Below, piece after piece: positions 37,150 through 48,688 of a DNA stretch of 64,000 bases. Source of the stretch: Myxococcales bacterium (GTDB taxonomy: Bacteria > Myxococcota_A > Polyangia > Polyangiales > Polyangiaceae); NCBI GenBank assembly GCA_016212965.1, contig JACRDA010000308.1, positions 1 through 64,000 on the forward strand, in the 5' to 3' direction. Both the position numbers and the translations under genes were made by a program. Numbering within the stretch: position 1 is the first letter of the stretch; each line of letters begins with the position of its first letter. A model generated the notes under the pieces. That model was given only the letters and a program-made list of their open reading frames with translations. It was not told the origin of the DNA and ran no database searches.

Positions 37150-38525
37150 GGCGCGGCCCGCCGCAGCGCCGCTTCACCTCGTGCGCGTGGCGGCGCGGGT
37201 CTCCGGGTCGTGAAGATCGCGCCGAGCGTGGTCGTCGCCTGCAGGCGGGAGGTGTCGCGCACCCCCTTCTGGAAGAGCTCGGCGTTCGCGACGTCGACGC
37301 GGTTGTCGATCATCACGAGGAAGTGCGACGTGGCTCGCAGGCCGAGGGTCAGGGTGGCCGTGCCGAGCAAGGTGTCGCGACCGGTGGCGGTCATGAGCCC
37401 GTCGGGGTCGCGCAGCACCTCGCCGCGGAGCGCGGCGTAGAAGAGCTCGGTCGGCCGGAGCTGGAGCGCCAGGCTGGCGCCGTACCACCCCACGAAGCAC
37501 GTCTCGCTCGAGCCGAGCGGCCGCCAGGGCTCGCCACCGACGTCGGCGTTCACGAGGATCCTCACGCTCTCGGCCGGCGTGAAGTCGAGCACGAGATCCA
37601 CGAGGTGCCGGAAGCGCGCATTGGCGCCGTCGCGATCGACGAGGACGTCTCCCCCGGGCGCGCCCGGCTCCGGCCTGCACCCGGCGTCCGGTACGAACGC
37701 CGAGCCGGCCTCGCAGGTGACCGTCGCCGTGTCGGGCTGCTCGGGTCCGGTCAGGTAGGTGAGGTAGCCGGCGAAGATGTCGCCGCCCCTGGCCGTGACC
37801 TGCAGACCGAACGTCTTGCCGGTGTTGTTGTCGACGGTGTCGTTCCACCCGTTCACGGCGAACAACCGGAGCCCGAGCTCCGGCAGCGGGTCGTACGCGA
37901 CGCGCAGGCCGGTGTGGAACAGGGGCTGCGCATACCAGTAGAGCGCGCCGCGCGTGTAGTTCATGTTCCCCTGGCTGTCGGCGACCTCCGCCCCCACGGG
38001 TGTGTCGAGCTTGCCGAAGTCGATCGTGAGCTCGCCGTCCTTGCCGAGCGGCTTGACCGACAGGAACGCCTGCTTCACGAACTGGAGGCCGAACGCGGCA
38101 TCGCTCGCGTTGTAGAGGGCCGACGAGGGACCGAAGCGCAGCCCGAGCGTGCCCCCGAAGGGCTCGGCCGGGTAGGCGAGATCGACGCCGGCCCAGTGAA
38201 GGGCGACGCCGTTGCTCACGTCGTAGGCACGGAATCCGTTGCCGCCTCCGAGACCGGGCGTCGGCGTCTGGGGCTTGGGGAACTGGTAGTTGAGGCCGAC
38301 GTAGCCGTCGACGAACGCCGACAGGTCGAAGCGCTCGTACCAGGGCTCGTCCTGCTCCGGCGCCGTGCCGCCGGCCGGTGGCTCTGCCGCGGCAGCGGTC
38401 GGCGAGGGTCCGGGCGCGGGCTGCGCGAAGGCCGTAGCGGTGGTGAGGAGGGTGAGGGACGACGCGGCGAGCAGGCACGTGCGCTGCGTCGATCCGCGGA
38501 CCACGGTGGCGAGCCGAGAGGACAT
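37098..38525 (-). CDS. Outer-membrane beta-barrel porin (OmpL/BBP2-like)
   Basis: A 475-residue protein from ATG 38525 with a Sec signal peptide (LLTTATAFA, cleavage near residue 34) and a Pro/Ala-rich stretch. From FDLSAFVDGYVGLNYQFPKP onward it shows alternating amphipathic strands typical of beta-barrel porins of the BBP2 group (putative porin, DUF1597-like). The strand pattern ends at TTTLGAIFTTR; a further 34 Arg/Ala-rich residues run into the antisense end of pepF and look like read-through caused by loss of a stop. Its start faces the kdp leader, and an 18-bp KdpE-like direct repeat lies 24 bases before the ATG, so potassium-linked control is possible. Confidence 0.75.
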   Translation of the reverse strand: MSSRLATVVRGSTQRTCLLAASSLTLLTTATAFAQPAPGPSPTAAAAEPPAGGTAPEQDEPWYERFDLSAFVDGYVGLNYQFPKPQTPTPGLGGGNGFRAYDVSNGVALHWAGVDLAYPAEPFGGTLGLRFGPSSALYNASDAAFGLQFVKQAFLSVKPLGKDGELTIDFGKLDTPVGAEVADSQGNMNYTRGALYWYAQPLFHTGLRVAYDPLPELGLRLFAVNGWNDTVDNNTGKTFGLQVTARGGDIFAGYLTYLTGPEQPDTATVTCEAGSAFVPDAGCRPEPGAPGGDVLVDRDGANARFRHLVDLVLDFTPAESVRILVNADVGGEPWRPLGSSETCFVGWYGASLALQLRPTELFYAALRGEVLRDPDGLMTATGRDTLLGTATLTLGLRATSHFLVMIDNRVDVANAELFQKGVRDTSRLQATTTLGAIFTTRRPAPPRARGEAALRRAAPQGVFVAPARRARISSI

Positions 38526-38548
38526 GACCAGCACCGTAGCCACGGCGC

Positions 38549-38566
38549 CGTCAACGCGGCGTCAAG
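38549..38566 (-). promoter_or_regulatory. Possible KdpE-like direct-repeat site facing the porin gene
   Basis: On the minus strand the sequence is CTTGACG CCGC GTTGACG: two 7-base half-sites with an 11-base period, matching the sites before kdp and the KimA-like gene in half-site and spacing. A weak -10-like TACGGT (38538-38533) begins 28 bases from the site start, as in the other two promoters, which would make the porin transcript start at or next to its ATG. Only one site is present here, not a pair. Confidence 0.45.
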
Positions 38567-38627
38567 ATTGCCCGCTCGGCTCGCAGACCGTGCGGCGCGT
38601 CGAGCGTTTCCGCGCCCACGCCGCAAC

Positions 38628-38693
38628 CTTGAGCCTTTCTTGATGCCCGCTGCCCGAGACTTGACGCCCGGTTGAGGCGCCATCGCTTAGCTT
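38628..38693 (+). promoter_or_regulatory. kdp promoter with paired direct-repeat activator sites
   Basis: Site 1 is CTTGAGC CTTT CTTGATG (38628-38645); site 2 is CTTGACG CCCG GTTGAGG (38660-38677). Each is a direct repeat with 11-base period, as bound by OmpR/PhoB-type regulators such as KdpE. The sites start exactly 32 bases apart. A -10-like TAGCTT lies at 38688-38693, 28 bases from the start of site 2, with no good -35 box, which is expected for an activator-dependent promoter. Confidence 0.65.
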
Positions 38694-38714
38694 GACCGGT
38701 GAAGGTGCCCCCCA

Positions 38715-38948
38715 GTGGACCCCTACCGGCAGAGCAGCAGTCACGAAACCGCGGCGTCCGAGCGGGCGCGCTCCGGAGACGACGTGGCCGTGCACCTTGC
38801 GCTCTTCGGCATGGGGTGCATACCCATCGTGCTCGCGCTCGTGCGCGGGGGGTCGTGGGGCGTCGAGCCGACGCTCGGCTTGCTCGTCTGCCTGTGGGTC
38901 GCGCTGGCAGCCCTCCGGCAGCGGCGCCTGCGTCGACGCGGGGCCTGA
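38715..38948 (+). CDS. Small membrane protein at the head of the kdp operon
   Basis: A 77-residue protein starting at GTG 38715, about 20 bases after the predicted -10 box and preceded by GAAGG. It has a hydrophilic N-terminus of about 25 residues, two hydrophobic helices (VHLALFGMGCIPIVLALV and PTLGLLVCLWVALAAL) and a very basic end (RQRRLRRRGA). I do not recognise a family. Its position as first gene of the transcript, before kdpF, suggests an accessory or regulatory role in the Kdp system, but that is inference. Other frames through this stretch give no membrane-like pattern. Confidence 0.55.
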   Translation: MDPYRQSSSHETAASERARSGDDVAVHLALFGMGCIPIVLALVRGGSWGVEPTLGLLVCLWVALAALRQRRLRRRGA

Positions 38949-38979
38949 CGCGCCGGGTGGGGCAGGAGAGAACAGAGCC

Positions 38980-39060
38980 ATGGATGCGCTCTACGTGGCT
39001 GTAATTGTGGTGTTTTTCGGCGCCGCCTGGGGATTCGTGCGCCTGTGTGGCCGGCTCTAG
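38980..39060 (+). CDS. 26-residue single-helix membrane peptide in kdp leader
   Basis: ATG 38980 is preceded by CAGGAGAG and encodes MDALYVAVIVVFFGAAWGF plus VRLCGRL, then stops at 39058-39060. One hydrophobic helix followed by a short basic tail is the same kind of peptide as often found directly before kdpF in other Deltaproteobacteria-type kdp operons. It is 22 bases before the kdpF start. A coding role is supported by the ribosome site, the helix pattern and the tandem arrangement with kdpF; its function is unknown. Confidence 0.6.
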   Translation: MDALYVAVIVVFFGAAWGFVRLCGRL

Positions 39061-39082
39061 GGCCGCGCCGGAGGAACTCGAC

Positions 39083-39171
39083 ATGACCGGGCTCGAGTGG
39101 GTCGGAGCGGGGCTCGCCCTCGTTCTCCTGGGCTATTTGTTCGTGGCGCTGCTCCTGCCGGAGAAGCTGTC

Positions 39172-39175
<4 letters not shown>
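39083..39175 (+). CDS. kdpF: KdpF, small subunit of the Kdp potassium ATPase
   Basis: A 30-residue peptide starting [20 protein letters not shown] and ending [10 protein letters not shown]. This matches KdpF (single helix followed by a LxRPExF/L-type end). ATG 39083 follows a GGAGG site at about 39070. Its TGA overlaps the ATG of the kdpA part (ATGA), showing translational coupling. In known systems KdpF stabilises the KdpABC complex at the membrane. Confidence 0.85.
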
Positions 39176-41805
<2,630 letters not shown>

Positions 41806-41807
41806 CC

Positions 41808-42413
41808 ATGAAGACGCTGTTGCGACCCCTCCTGGTCCTCTTCGGAGCCCTCACCGTCCTCACGGGCCTGCTCTACCCGCTGCTCGTGACCGGCATCGCC
41901 CAAGGGCTCATGCCGGACAAGGCCAACGGCAGCCTGGTGCGCCGCGACGGCGTCGTCGTCGGCTCCTCGCTCATCGCGCAGCCGTTCGCGGATGCGGGGT
42001 ACTTCTGGAGCCGCCCGTCCGCCATCAGCACCCCCGACGGGCCGAACGCCTACGACGCCACTTCGTCGGCGGGCTCGAACCTCGGGCCCACGAACCCCGC
42101 CCTGTCGACGGCCGTCCGCGAACGCATCGCGACGCTGCGCGCGGCCGACCCCGGCAACGACGCGCCCGTGCCCATCGATCTCGTGACGGCCTCGGGCAGC
42201 GGCCTCGATCCCGAGCTGTCGCCCGCGGCGGCGTACTACCAGGTGCGGCGCGTCGCCCTGGCGCGCCACGCCGAGGAGGCCGAGGTGCGCGCGCTCGTCG
42301 ACGCGGCCATCGTGGGGCGCGTGCTCGGGGTGCTCGGGGAGCCCACGGTGAACGTGCTGCGGTTGAACCTCGCGCTCGACGAGCGCCTGCCGCGACCGCC
42401 ACGCGCCGACTGA
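41808..42413 (+). CDS. kdpC: KdpC, potassium-ATPase subunit C
   Basis: A 201-residue KdpC of normal length. One N-terminal membrane helix (LLVLFGALTVLTGLLYPLLVTGIA) is followed by the periplasmic domain with family marks GSLVRRDGVVVGSSLIAQPF, YFWSRPSAI, NAYDATSSAGSNLGPTNPAL and a conserved end with VNVLRLNLAL. ATG 41808 comes three bases after the stop of the fusion gene. KdpC normally raises KdpB's nucleotide affinity and stabilises the complex. The gene is intact although its partners are truncated, so it may now lack a function. Confidence 0.92.
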   Translation: MKTLLRPLLVLFGALTVLTGLLYPLLVTGIAQGLMPDKANGSLVRRDGVVVGSSLIAQPFADAGYFWSRPSAISTPDGPNAYDATSSAGSNLGPTNPALSTAVRERIATLRAADPGNDAPVPIDLVTASGSGLDPELSPAAAYYQVRRVALARHAEEAEVRALVDAAIVGRVLGVLGEPTVNVLRLNLALDERLPRPPRAD

Positions 42414-42435
42414 GCGCCGAACGCGCCGGCAAGCC

Positions 42436-45158
42436 ATGGACGAGCCCCCGGCCTCGCGCCCCGATCCGGACCTCCTGCTGCGTCGCCTCCACGCCGAGGA
42501 GGAGCGGCTGCGCCGGGGCAACCTCAAGGTCTTCTTCGGGTGCGCGCCCGGCGTGGGCAAGACCTACGCCATGCTCGAGAACGCGCGGCGCCTGCGAGCC
42601 AACGGCGTCGACGTGGTCATCGGCTGCGTCGAGACGCACGGCCGTGCGGAGACGGCCGCCCTGTGCGAGGGGCTCGAGCACATGCCGATGCGCGTCGTGC
42701 TCTACCGCGGCGCGAAGCTCCTCGAGCTCGATCTCGAGGGGGTGCTCGCGCGCAAGCCGCGGGTGCTCTTGCTCGACGAGCTGGCGCACACGAACGCCCC
42801 GGGCACGCGCCACAAGAAGCGCTGGCAGGACGTGCTCGATCTGCTCGACGCCGGTATCGAGGTGCACACGACCCTGAACGTGCAGCACATCGAGAGCCTG
42901 AACGACGTGGTCGCGCAGGTGACCTCGGTGCGGGTGCGCGAGACGGTGCCCGATCGCATGCTCGATCGCGCCGACGAGATCGAGCTCGTCGATCTGCCGC
43001 CCGAGGCGCTGCTCGCGCGCCTGCAGGAAGGCAAGGTGTACCTGCCCACCGAGGCCACGCGCGCCGCGCAGAGCTTCTTCAAGCGCGGCAACCTGCTCGC
43101 CCTGCGCGAGCTCGCCCTGCGGCGCACGGCCGACCGCGTGGACGCCGACATGCTGGCGTACCGCGAGGCGCACGCCATCGACGCCACCTGGCCGGCAGGC
43201 GAGCGCATCCTCGTGTGCGTCGGCCCGAGCCCGTCGTCGGCGCGCCTCGTGCGGGCCGCGCGCCGCATGGCGGCGGGCCTGCGGGCCCCGTGGGTGGCGG
43301 CCTCGGTGGACGCGATGGGGGTCGCGCCCATGACGCGCGCCGACCGCGAGCGGCTCGACGCGAACCTCTCGCTCGCCGAGTCGCTCGGCGGCGAGGTCGT
43401 GCGCCTGGCCGGCAAGAGCGTGAGCGAGGCCCTGTTCGACTACGCCAGGCGGCACAACGCCACGCGCCTCATCGTCGGCAAGCCGACCCACGCGCCGCTG
43501 CGCGACCGGCTGCGCGGCTCGTTGCTCGACGATCTCGTGCGCCACAGCGGGGAGATCGACGTGCACGTGATCTCCGGCGATGCGGGTCCTCGCGCCCGGG
43601 CGCCCGAGCGGACGGCAGCGCGGCGCACCATCCCGTGGCGCGCGCTCGCGTCCGCCACCGGCCTCGTCGCCGCCGCCACGGCCTTCGGTCACGTGGGGCG
43701 CGACTTCTGGTCCCCGGTCGACATCGTGATGATCTACCTGCTCGTCATCACGGTGGTGGCCGTCGGGCTCGGGCGCGGAGCGTCGCTCCTCGCTGCCGCC
43801 CTGTCGGTCGCCTGCTACGACTTCTTCTTCGTGCCGCCGTTCTACACCTTCGCGGTGAGCGACGCGCGCCACGTCCTCACGTTCGTCGTGATGTTCGTCG
43901 TGAGCGTCGTCATCGGTACCTTGACGCTGCGCGTACGGCGGCAGGAGGGCGCCGCGCGGACGCGCGAGGAGCGCACCGCCGGGCTCTACGCCCTGACGCG
44001 CGATCTCGCGACGGCGGCCGACGACGCGAGCGTGGCGCGGGTATCGCGCGCCACGCAGCCACGGCCTTCCACACCGGGGCCGTCGTGCTCGAGGCGGCCC
44101 CCCGGCCGGGCGACCCGCTCCACGTGCTCGCCGAGAGGGGCTCGGTGCCGCTCGAGAGCCCGGAGCACGCGGTGGCGCGCTGGGTGCTCGAGCACGGGCG
44201 GCCGGCCGGCGCCGGCACCGACACCCTGCCCGGCGCGCGCCTGCGCTGCCTGCCGCTCGGCACCGGCGCCGAGCCGCTCGCGGTGCTGGGCCTCGCGGCG
44301 CCGGATGCGCAGGCGGCGCCCGCGCCGGAGCGCGACTTCGTCGAGGCGTTCCTGCGCCAGGCGAGCCTCGCCCTCGAGCGCGCGCACCTCGCCGACGAGG
44401 CGAAGGCGGCGGCGCTGCAGGCGCGGACGGAGCAGCTCAGGAGCTCGCTCCTGTCGGCCGTGTCGCACGATCTACGCACGCCGCTCGCGGTCATCACGGG
44501 CGCCGCCACGGCGCTCCGCGACGACACCGCAGCGATCCGTCCGGCCGAGCGCGTCGAGCTCGTGGACACGATCTGCGTCGAGGCGCACCGCCTCGAGCGC
44601 CTCGTCGGCAACATCCTCGACATGACGCGACTCGAGTCGGGCACCTTGCAGGTCAAGCGCGAGTGGGTCCCGGTCGACGAGCTCGTCGGGGCCGCGCTGA
44701 CGCGCCTCGAGAGCGAGCTCGAGAGCCGCCCCATCACGACGGAGCTGCCGGACGAGCTGCCGCTCTTGTCGGTCGATCCGGTGCTGTTCGAGCAGCTGCT
44801 CGTGAACGTGCTCGACAACGCCGCGCGCTACACGCCGGCCGCGAGCGCCATCGACCTCCGAGCCCGCACCGAGAACGGCGCCGTCGTGCTCGAGATCGCG
44901 GACCGCGGCCCGGGCCTGCCGCCGGGTGCCGAGAACAAGATCTTCGAGAAGTTCGTGCGCGGCCCGGGCAACACGGAGCGCGGCGCCGGGCTCGGGCTCG
45001 CGATCTGTCGCGCGATTGCCGAATCGCACGGCGGCCGCATCGAGGCCGAGAACCGCGAGGGCGGCGGCGCCACGTTCCGCATCCGCATGCCCGAGCTCGA
45101 GCTCGGGCCGAGCGAGGCGAGCGCGCGTGCCGAGGCGAGCCGGGGGGCGCCGCCGTGA
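42436..45158 (+). pseudogene. kdpD: First kdpD sensor kinase gene, split by a one-base frameshift
   Basis: From ATG 42436 the frame encodes the KdpD N-terminal domain (Walker A GCAPGVGKTYAML, Walker B LLLDELAHTNAPG), the USP domain and the membrane helices, down to LATAADDASVARV. Then, near 44041, it leaves similarity. A second frame continues with ARHAATAFHTGAVVLEAAP, the GAF-like part, HisKA (SAVSHDLRTPLAVI) and the ATPase domain (NVLDNAARYTP) to TGA 45156-45158. Adding one base restores a 907-residue KdpD, nearly the length of the intact copy at 45962 (908). The kinase half has no evident start of its own. Probably inactive unless the base is a sequencing error. Confidence 0.8.
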
Positions 45159-45907
45159 AGCTCGAGGGCAAGCGCGTGCTCGTCGTCGAGGACGAGCCCG
45201 AGATGCGCCGCTTCCTGCGCGCGGCGCTCGGGTCGCACGGCCTCGAGATCGTCGAGGCCGCGACGCTCGGCGCGGCCACGCGTGAGGTCACCAGCCGGAG
45301 CTTCGATCTCGTCTTGCTCGACCTCGGGCTGCCCGACGGTGACGGCCTCGCACTCGCGGCGGAGCTCCGAGGCTTCACGGGCGTGCCCATCATCGTGCTG
45401 TCGGCGCGCCGGCGTGAGGACGACAAGGTGCAGGCGCTCGACGCCGGCGCGGACGACTACCTCACCAAGCCCTTCGGCATGAACGAGCTCCTGGCGCGGA
45501 TGCGCGTGGCGCTGCGCCACGCGGAGCGCGCGGCGCGCGCGCCCGAGCCGGCCGTCGAGCACTTCGGCCCGCTCTCGCTCGACCGCGCGCGACGGCGCGT
45601 CGAGGTGTCGGGGCGCGAGATCCGCCTCACGCCGACCGAGTACCGCATGCTCGGCCTGCTCGCCGACCACGCGGGGCGCGTGCTCACGCACCGGCAGATC
45701 GCGCAGGGTGTCTGGGGGGAGAGCCGCACCGTGGAGGCGCACCACGTGCGCGTCCACATGGCCCTGCTGCGCAAGAAGCTCGAGGCGAGTCCGGCGCGGC
45801 CGAGACTGCTCTTGACGGAGCCCGGCGTGGGGTATCGGCTGTGCGAGCCCGACCTCGAGACCCGGGCGGAGCTCCCGCGCTCGACCGACCCGCACCCGGA
45901 GGAGTAG
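45155..45907 (+). CDS. kdpE: KdpE response regulator, first copy
   Basis: A 250-residue OmpR-family regulator. GTG 45155 overlaps the kdpD stop (GTGA). The receiver domain has the acidic pair in VVEDEPEMRR, the phospho-acceptor in LVLLDLGLPDGDG, and the lysine in DDYLTKPFG. A winged-helix DNA-binding domain follows (LTPTEYRMLGLLADHAGRVLTHRQI to PGVGYRL). All key residues are intact. It should bind direct repeats such as those at 38628-38677. Its cognate kinase gene just upstream is frameshifted, so it might depend on the second kinase (45962) or be unphosphorylated. Confidence 0.9.
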   Translation: MKLEGKRVLVVEDEPEMRRFLRAALGSHGLEIVEAATLGAATREVTSRSFDLVLLDLGLPDGDGLALAAELRGFTGVPIIVLSARRREDDKVQALDAGADDYLTKPFGMNELLARMRVALRHAERAARAPEPAVEHFGPLSLDRARRRVEVSGREIRLTPTEYRMLGLLADHAGRVLTHRQIAQGVWGESRTVEAHHVRVHMALLRKKLEASPARPRLLLTEPGVGYRLCEPDLETRAELPRSTDPHPEE

Positions 45908-45961
45908 AACGGGCGTGAGCTCGGCCCGGCGCGGGCTCCTCCCGACGCGCCAGCCATCGCC

Positions 45962-48688
45962 ATGGAACCGCCCGACGCGCGCCCCGATCCCGATGCGCTC
46001 CTCCGGCGCGTCACCGCCGAGGAGGAGCGCGCGCGGCGCGCCAAGCTGAAGCTCTATTTCGGGTTCGCGCCCGGCGTCGGCAAGACGTACGCGATGCTCG
46101 AGGTGGCGCAGCGGCTCCGGGCCGAAGGCGTCGACGTCGTCGTCGGCTGCGTCGAGACGCACGGGCGCGCCGAGACGGCGGCGCTCGCGGCGGGGCTCCC
46201 TGCCCTGCCGCGGCTCACCGTGCCGTACCGCGGCACGACGCTCGAGGAGCTCGATCTCGAGGCGGCCCTGGCGCGCCGCCCCGCCGTGCTCTTGCTCGAC
46301 GAGCTCGCGCACACCAACGCCCCCGGCCTGCGCCACAAGAAGCGCTGGCAAGATCTGCTCGATCTGCTCGCCGCCGGCATCGAGGTCCACACGACGCTCA
46401 ACGTGCAGCACGTCGAGAGCTTGAACGACGTCATCGCGCAGGTGACGGGCGTGCGCGTGCGCGAGACGGTGCCCGACCACGTCCTCGATCGTGCCGACGA
46501 GATCGAGCTCGTCGATCTGCCGCCCGAGGAGCTGCTCCTGCGCCTGCGCGAGGGCAAGGTGTACGTGCCGGAGCAGGCGGCACGCGCGACCCAGAACTTC
46601 TTCCAGCGGGGCAAGCTCCTCGCCCTGCGCGAGCTCGCCCTGCGGCGCACGGCCGAGCGCGTCGAGGCCGACGTCCGCGCCTACCGCGAGGAGCACTCCA
46701 TCCAGGCGACCTGGGCGTCCGCGGAGCGCATTCTCGTGTGCGTGAGCCCGAGCCCCACCTCCGCGCGCCTCGTGCGGGGCGCGTACCGCATGGCGTCCGG
46801 CCTGCGCGCCCACTGGGTCGCGGCCTACGTCGACGTGCTCGGGACGCCGCTCGCCGGACGGACGGATCGCGAGCGGCTCGAGGGCCACCTGCACCTCGCC
46901 GAGTCGCTCGGCGCGGAGATCGTGCGGCTGGCAGGCAGCAAGGTGAGCACCGCCTTGCTCGAGTACGCCCGCCAGCACCACGTGACGCGCCTCGTCATCG
47001 GCAAGCCCACGCACCCGCGGCTGCGCGACCGGCTGCGCGGCTCCTTGCTCGACGAGGTCGTGCGCGGCAGCGGCGACATCGACGTGCACGTCATCTCGGG
47101 CGACGAGTCCGCGACCCCGCCACCCGCCGCAGCGCTGCCGCCCCGCGCCCCCCTGCGCGGCGCCTCGTACGCCTCCGCGGTCGCCCTCGTGGCCGCCGCG
47201 ACCGTGATCGGCATCGTCGCGCGCTCCGTGTTCGCCGACGCCGACACGGCCATGATCTACCTCTTCGTCATCACGGTCGCGGGCGCCTGGCTCGGGCGCG
47301 GGCCCTCCCTCGTCGCCGCCGCGCTGGCGGTCGCGGCGTTCGACTTCTTCTTCGTGCCGCCCTTCCACACCTTCGCGGTCTCCGACGCCCGGCACCTGCT
47401 CACCTTCGCGGTCATGTTCGCCGTCGGCGTCGCCACGAGCGCGCTCGCCGCGCGCCTGCGCCGTCAGGAGCGGGCCGCCACGAGCCGCGAAGCGCGGACG
47501 GGGGCGCTCTACGCGCTCAGCCGCGAGCTCGGCGCGGCCGTCGACGCCCACGGCGTCGCGCTCGCGGCCGCCCACCACGCGGCGGCGGCCTTCGGCGGGG
47601 GTGCGGCCGTGCTCCTGCTCGGGGAAGGCAGCGAGCTCCGCACGGTGGCGCCGCGCAGCCACACGGTGCTCGGCCCGGACGAGCTCGCGGTCGCGCGCTG
47701 GGCGCTCGAGCACGGCGAGCCCGCGGGTGCCGGTGCCGACACCCTCCCGGGCGCCCGCATCCGCTGCCTGCCGCTCGTCTCGAGCGGCGTGCCGCTCGGC
47801 GTGCTCGCGCTCTCGGCGCCCGAGCACGGCGCGCTCGCGCCGGCCGACCGCGACTTCGTCGAGGCCTTCCTCCGCCAGGTGTGCCTCGCGCTCGAGCGGG
47901 CGCGGTTGGCCGAGGAGGCCAAGGCCGCCGCGCTCAAGGCGCGCACCGAGGAGATGAGGAGCTCGCTCCTCTCGGCCGTGTCGCACGACCTCCGGACGCC
48001 GCTCGCCGTCATCACGGGCGCGGCCGCGGTGCTCGGCGACGACGAGACCGCGCTCTCTGCCACGGACCGGGCGGAGCTCGTCGGCACGATCGGCGACGAG
48101 GCGCGGCGGCTCGAGCGGCTCGTGGGCAACCTGCTCGACATGACGCGCCTCGAGGCCGGCGTCGCCCCGAAACGCGAGTGGGTGCCGCTCGAGGAGCTCG
48201 TCGGCTCGGCGCTCGGACGGCTCGAGCGCGAGCTCGAGGGCCGCACGATCACGACCGAGCTCGCCGCCGATCTGCCGCTCCTGCCGATCGACCCGGTGTC
48301 GTTCGAGCAGGTGTTCGTCAACCTGCTCGACAACGCCGCCAAGCACACGCCCACCGCGAGTCCGATCGAGCTCGCGGCCTCGTTCGCCGGCGGCGTGGCG
48401 ACGATCGAGGTGCGCGACCGCGGCGCCGGCGTGCCGCCCGAGGCCCGCGAACGGCTGTTCGAGAAGTTCTACCGGGGGCCGGGCGCGAGCGGCGCCGGCT
48501 CGGGCCTCGGGCTCGCCATCTGTCGCGCCGTCGTCGAGGCCCACGGCGGCACGCTCGAGGCGGAGAATCGACCCGGCGGCGGCGCCGTGTTCCGCGTGCG
48601 GCTGCCGATCGTCGGCGAGCCCCCCGGGGTCGACCCCGAGGCGCCGCTCGTCGAGAGCGCCCGCCAGCCTTCGGAGGTAGCACCATGA
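45962..48688 (+). CDS. kdpD: KdpD sensor histidine kinase, second (intact) copy
   Basis: A 908-residue KdpD. Order: cytoplasmic KdpD domain with Walker A (GFAPGVGKTYAML) and Walker B (LLLDELAHTNAPG), USP domain (ILVCVSPSPTSARLVRGAYR), a short membrane block of four helices (from SYASAVALVAAATVIG, about residue 400), a GAF-like domain, HisKA with the phospho-His in SAVSHDLRTPL, and the ATPase domain (NLLDNAAKHTP, GSGLGLAICRAVVEAHGG). It senses potassium limitation and phosphorylates KdpE. ATG 45962 lies 55 bases after the first kdpE. It is a diverged paralogue of the frameshifted copy, pointing to an old tandem duplication of kdpDE or to acquisition of a second set. Confidence 0.92.
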   Translation: MEPPDARPDPDALLRRVTAEEERARRAKLKLYFGFAPGVGKTYAMLEVAQRLRAEGVDVVVGCVETHGRAETAALAAGLPALPRLTVPYRGTTLEELDLEAALARRPAVLLLDELAHTNAPGLRHKKRWQDLLDLLAAGIEVHTTLNVQHVESLNDVIAQVTGVRVRETVPDHVLDRADEIELVDLPPEELLLRLREGKVYVPEQAARATQNFFQRGKLLALRELALRRTAERVEADVRAYREEHSIQATWASAERILVCVSPSPTSARLVRGAYRMASGLRAHWVAAYVDVLGTPLAGRTDRERLEGHLHLAESLGAEIVRLAGSKVSTALLEYARQHHVTRLVIGKPTHPRLRDRLRGSLLDEVVRGSGDIDVHVISGDESATPPPAAALPPRAPLRGASYASAVALVAAATVIGIVARSVFADADTAMIYLFVITVAGAWLGRGPSLVAAALAVAAFDFFFVPPFHTFAVSDARHLLTFAVMFAVGVATSALAARLRRQERAATSREARTGALYALSRELGAAVDAHGVALAAAHHAAAAFGGGAAVLLLGEGSELRTVAPRSHTVLGPDELAVARWALEHGEPAGAGADTLPGARIRCLPLVSSGVPLGVLALSAPEHGALAPADRDFVEAFLRQVCLALERARLAEEAKAAALKARTEEMRSSLLSAVSHDLRTPLAVITGAAAVLGDDETALSATDRAELVGTIGDEARRLERLVGNLLDMTRLEAGVAPKREWVPLEELVGSALGRLERELEGRTITTELAADLPLLPIDPVSFEQVFVNLLDNAAKHTPTASPIELAASFAGGVATIEVRDRGAGVPPEARERLFEKFYRGPGASGAGSGLGLAICRAVVEAHGGTLEAENRPGGGAVFRVRLPIVGEPPGVDPEAPLVESARQPSEVAP

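Noticed and set aside
44030-44050. Programmed frameshifting as explanation for the split kdpD
   Set aside because: No slippery heptamer or strong downstream structure at the shift; a missing base in GGGTATC is simpler.
44828-48544. A 1238-codon open frame antisense to the second kdpD
   Set aside because: It is a high-GC shadow: low-complexity Arg/Ala/Glu/Gly composition, no domains, and a well-conserved gene on the other strand.
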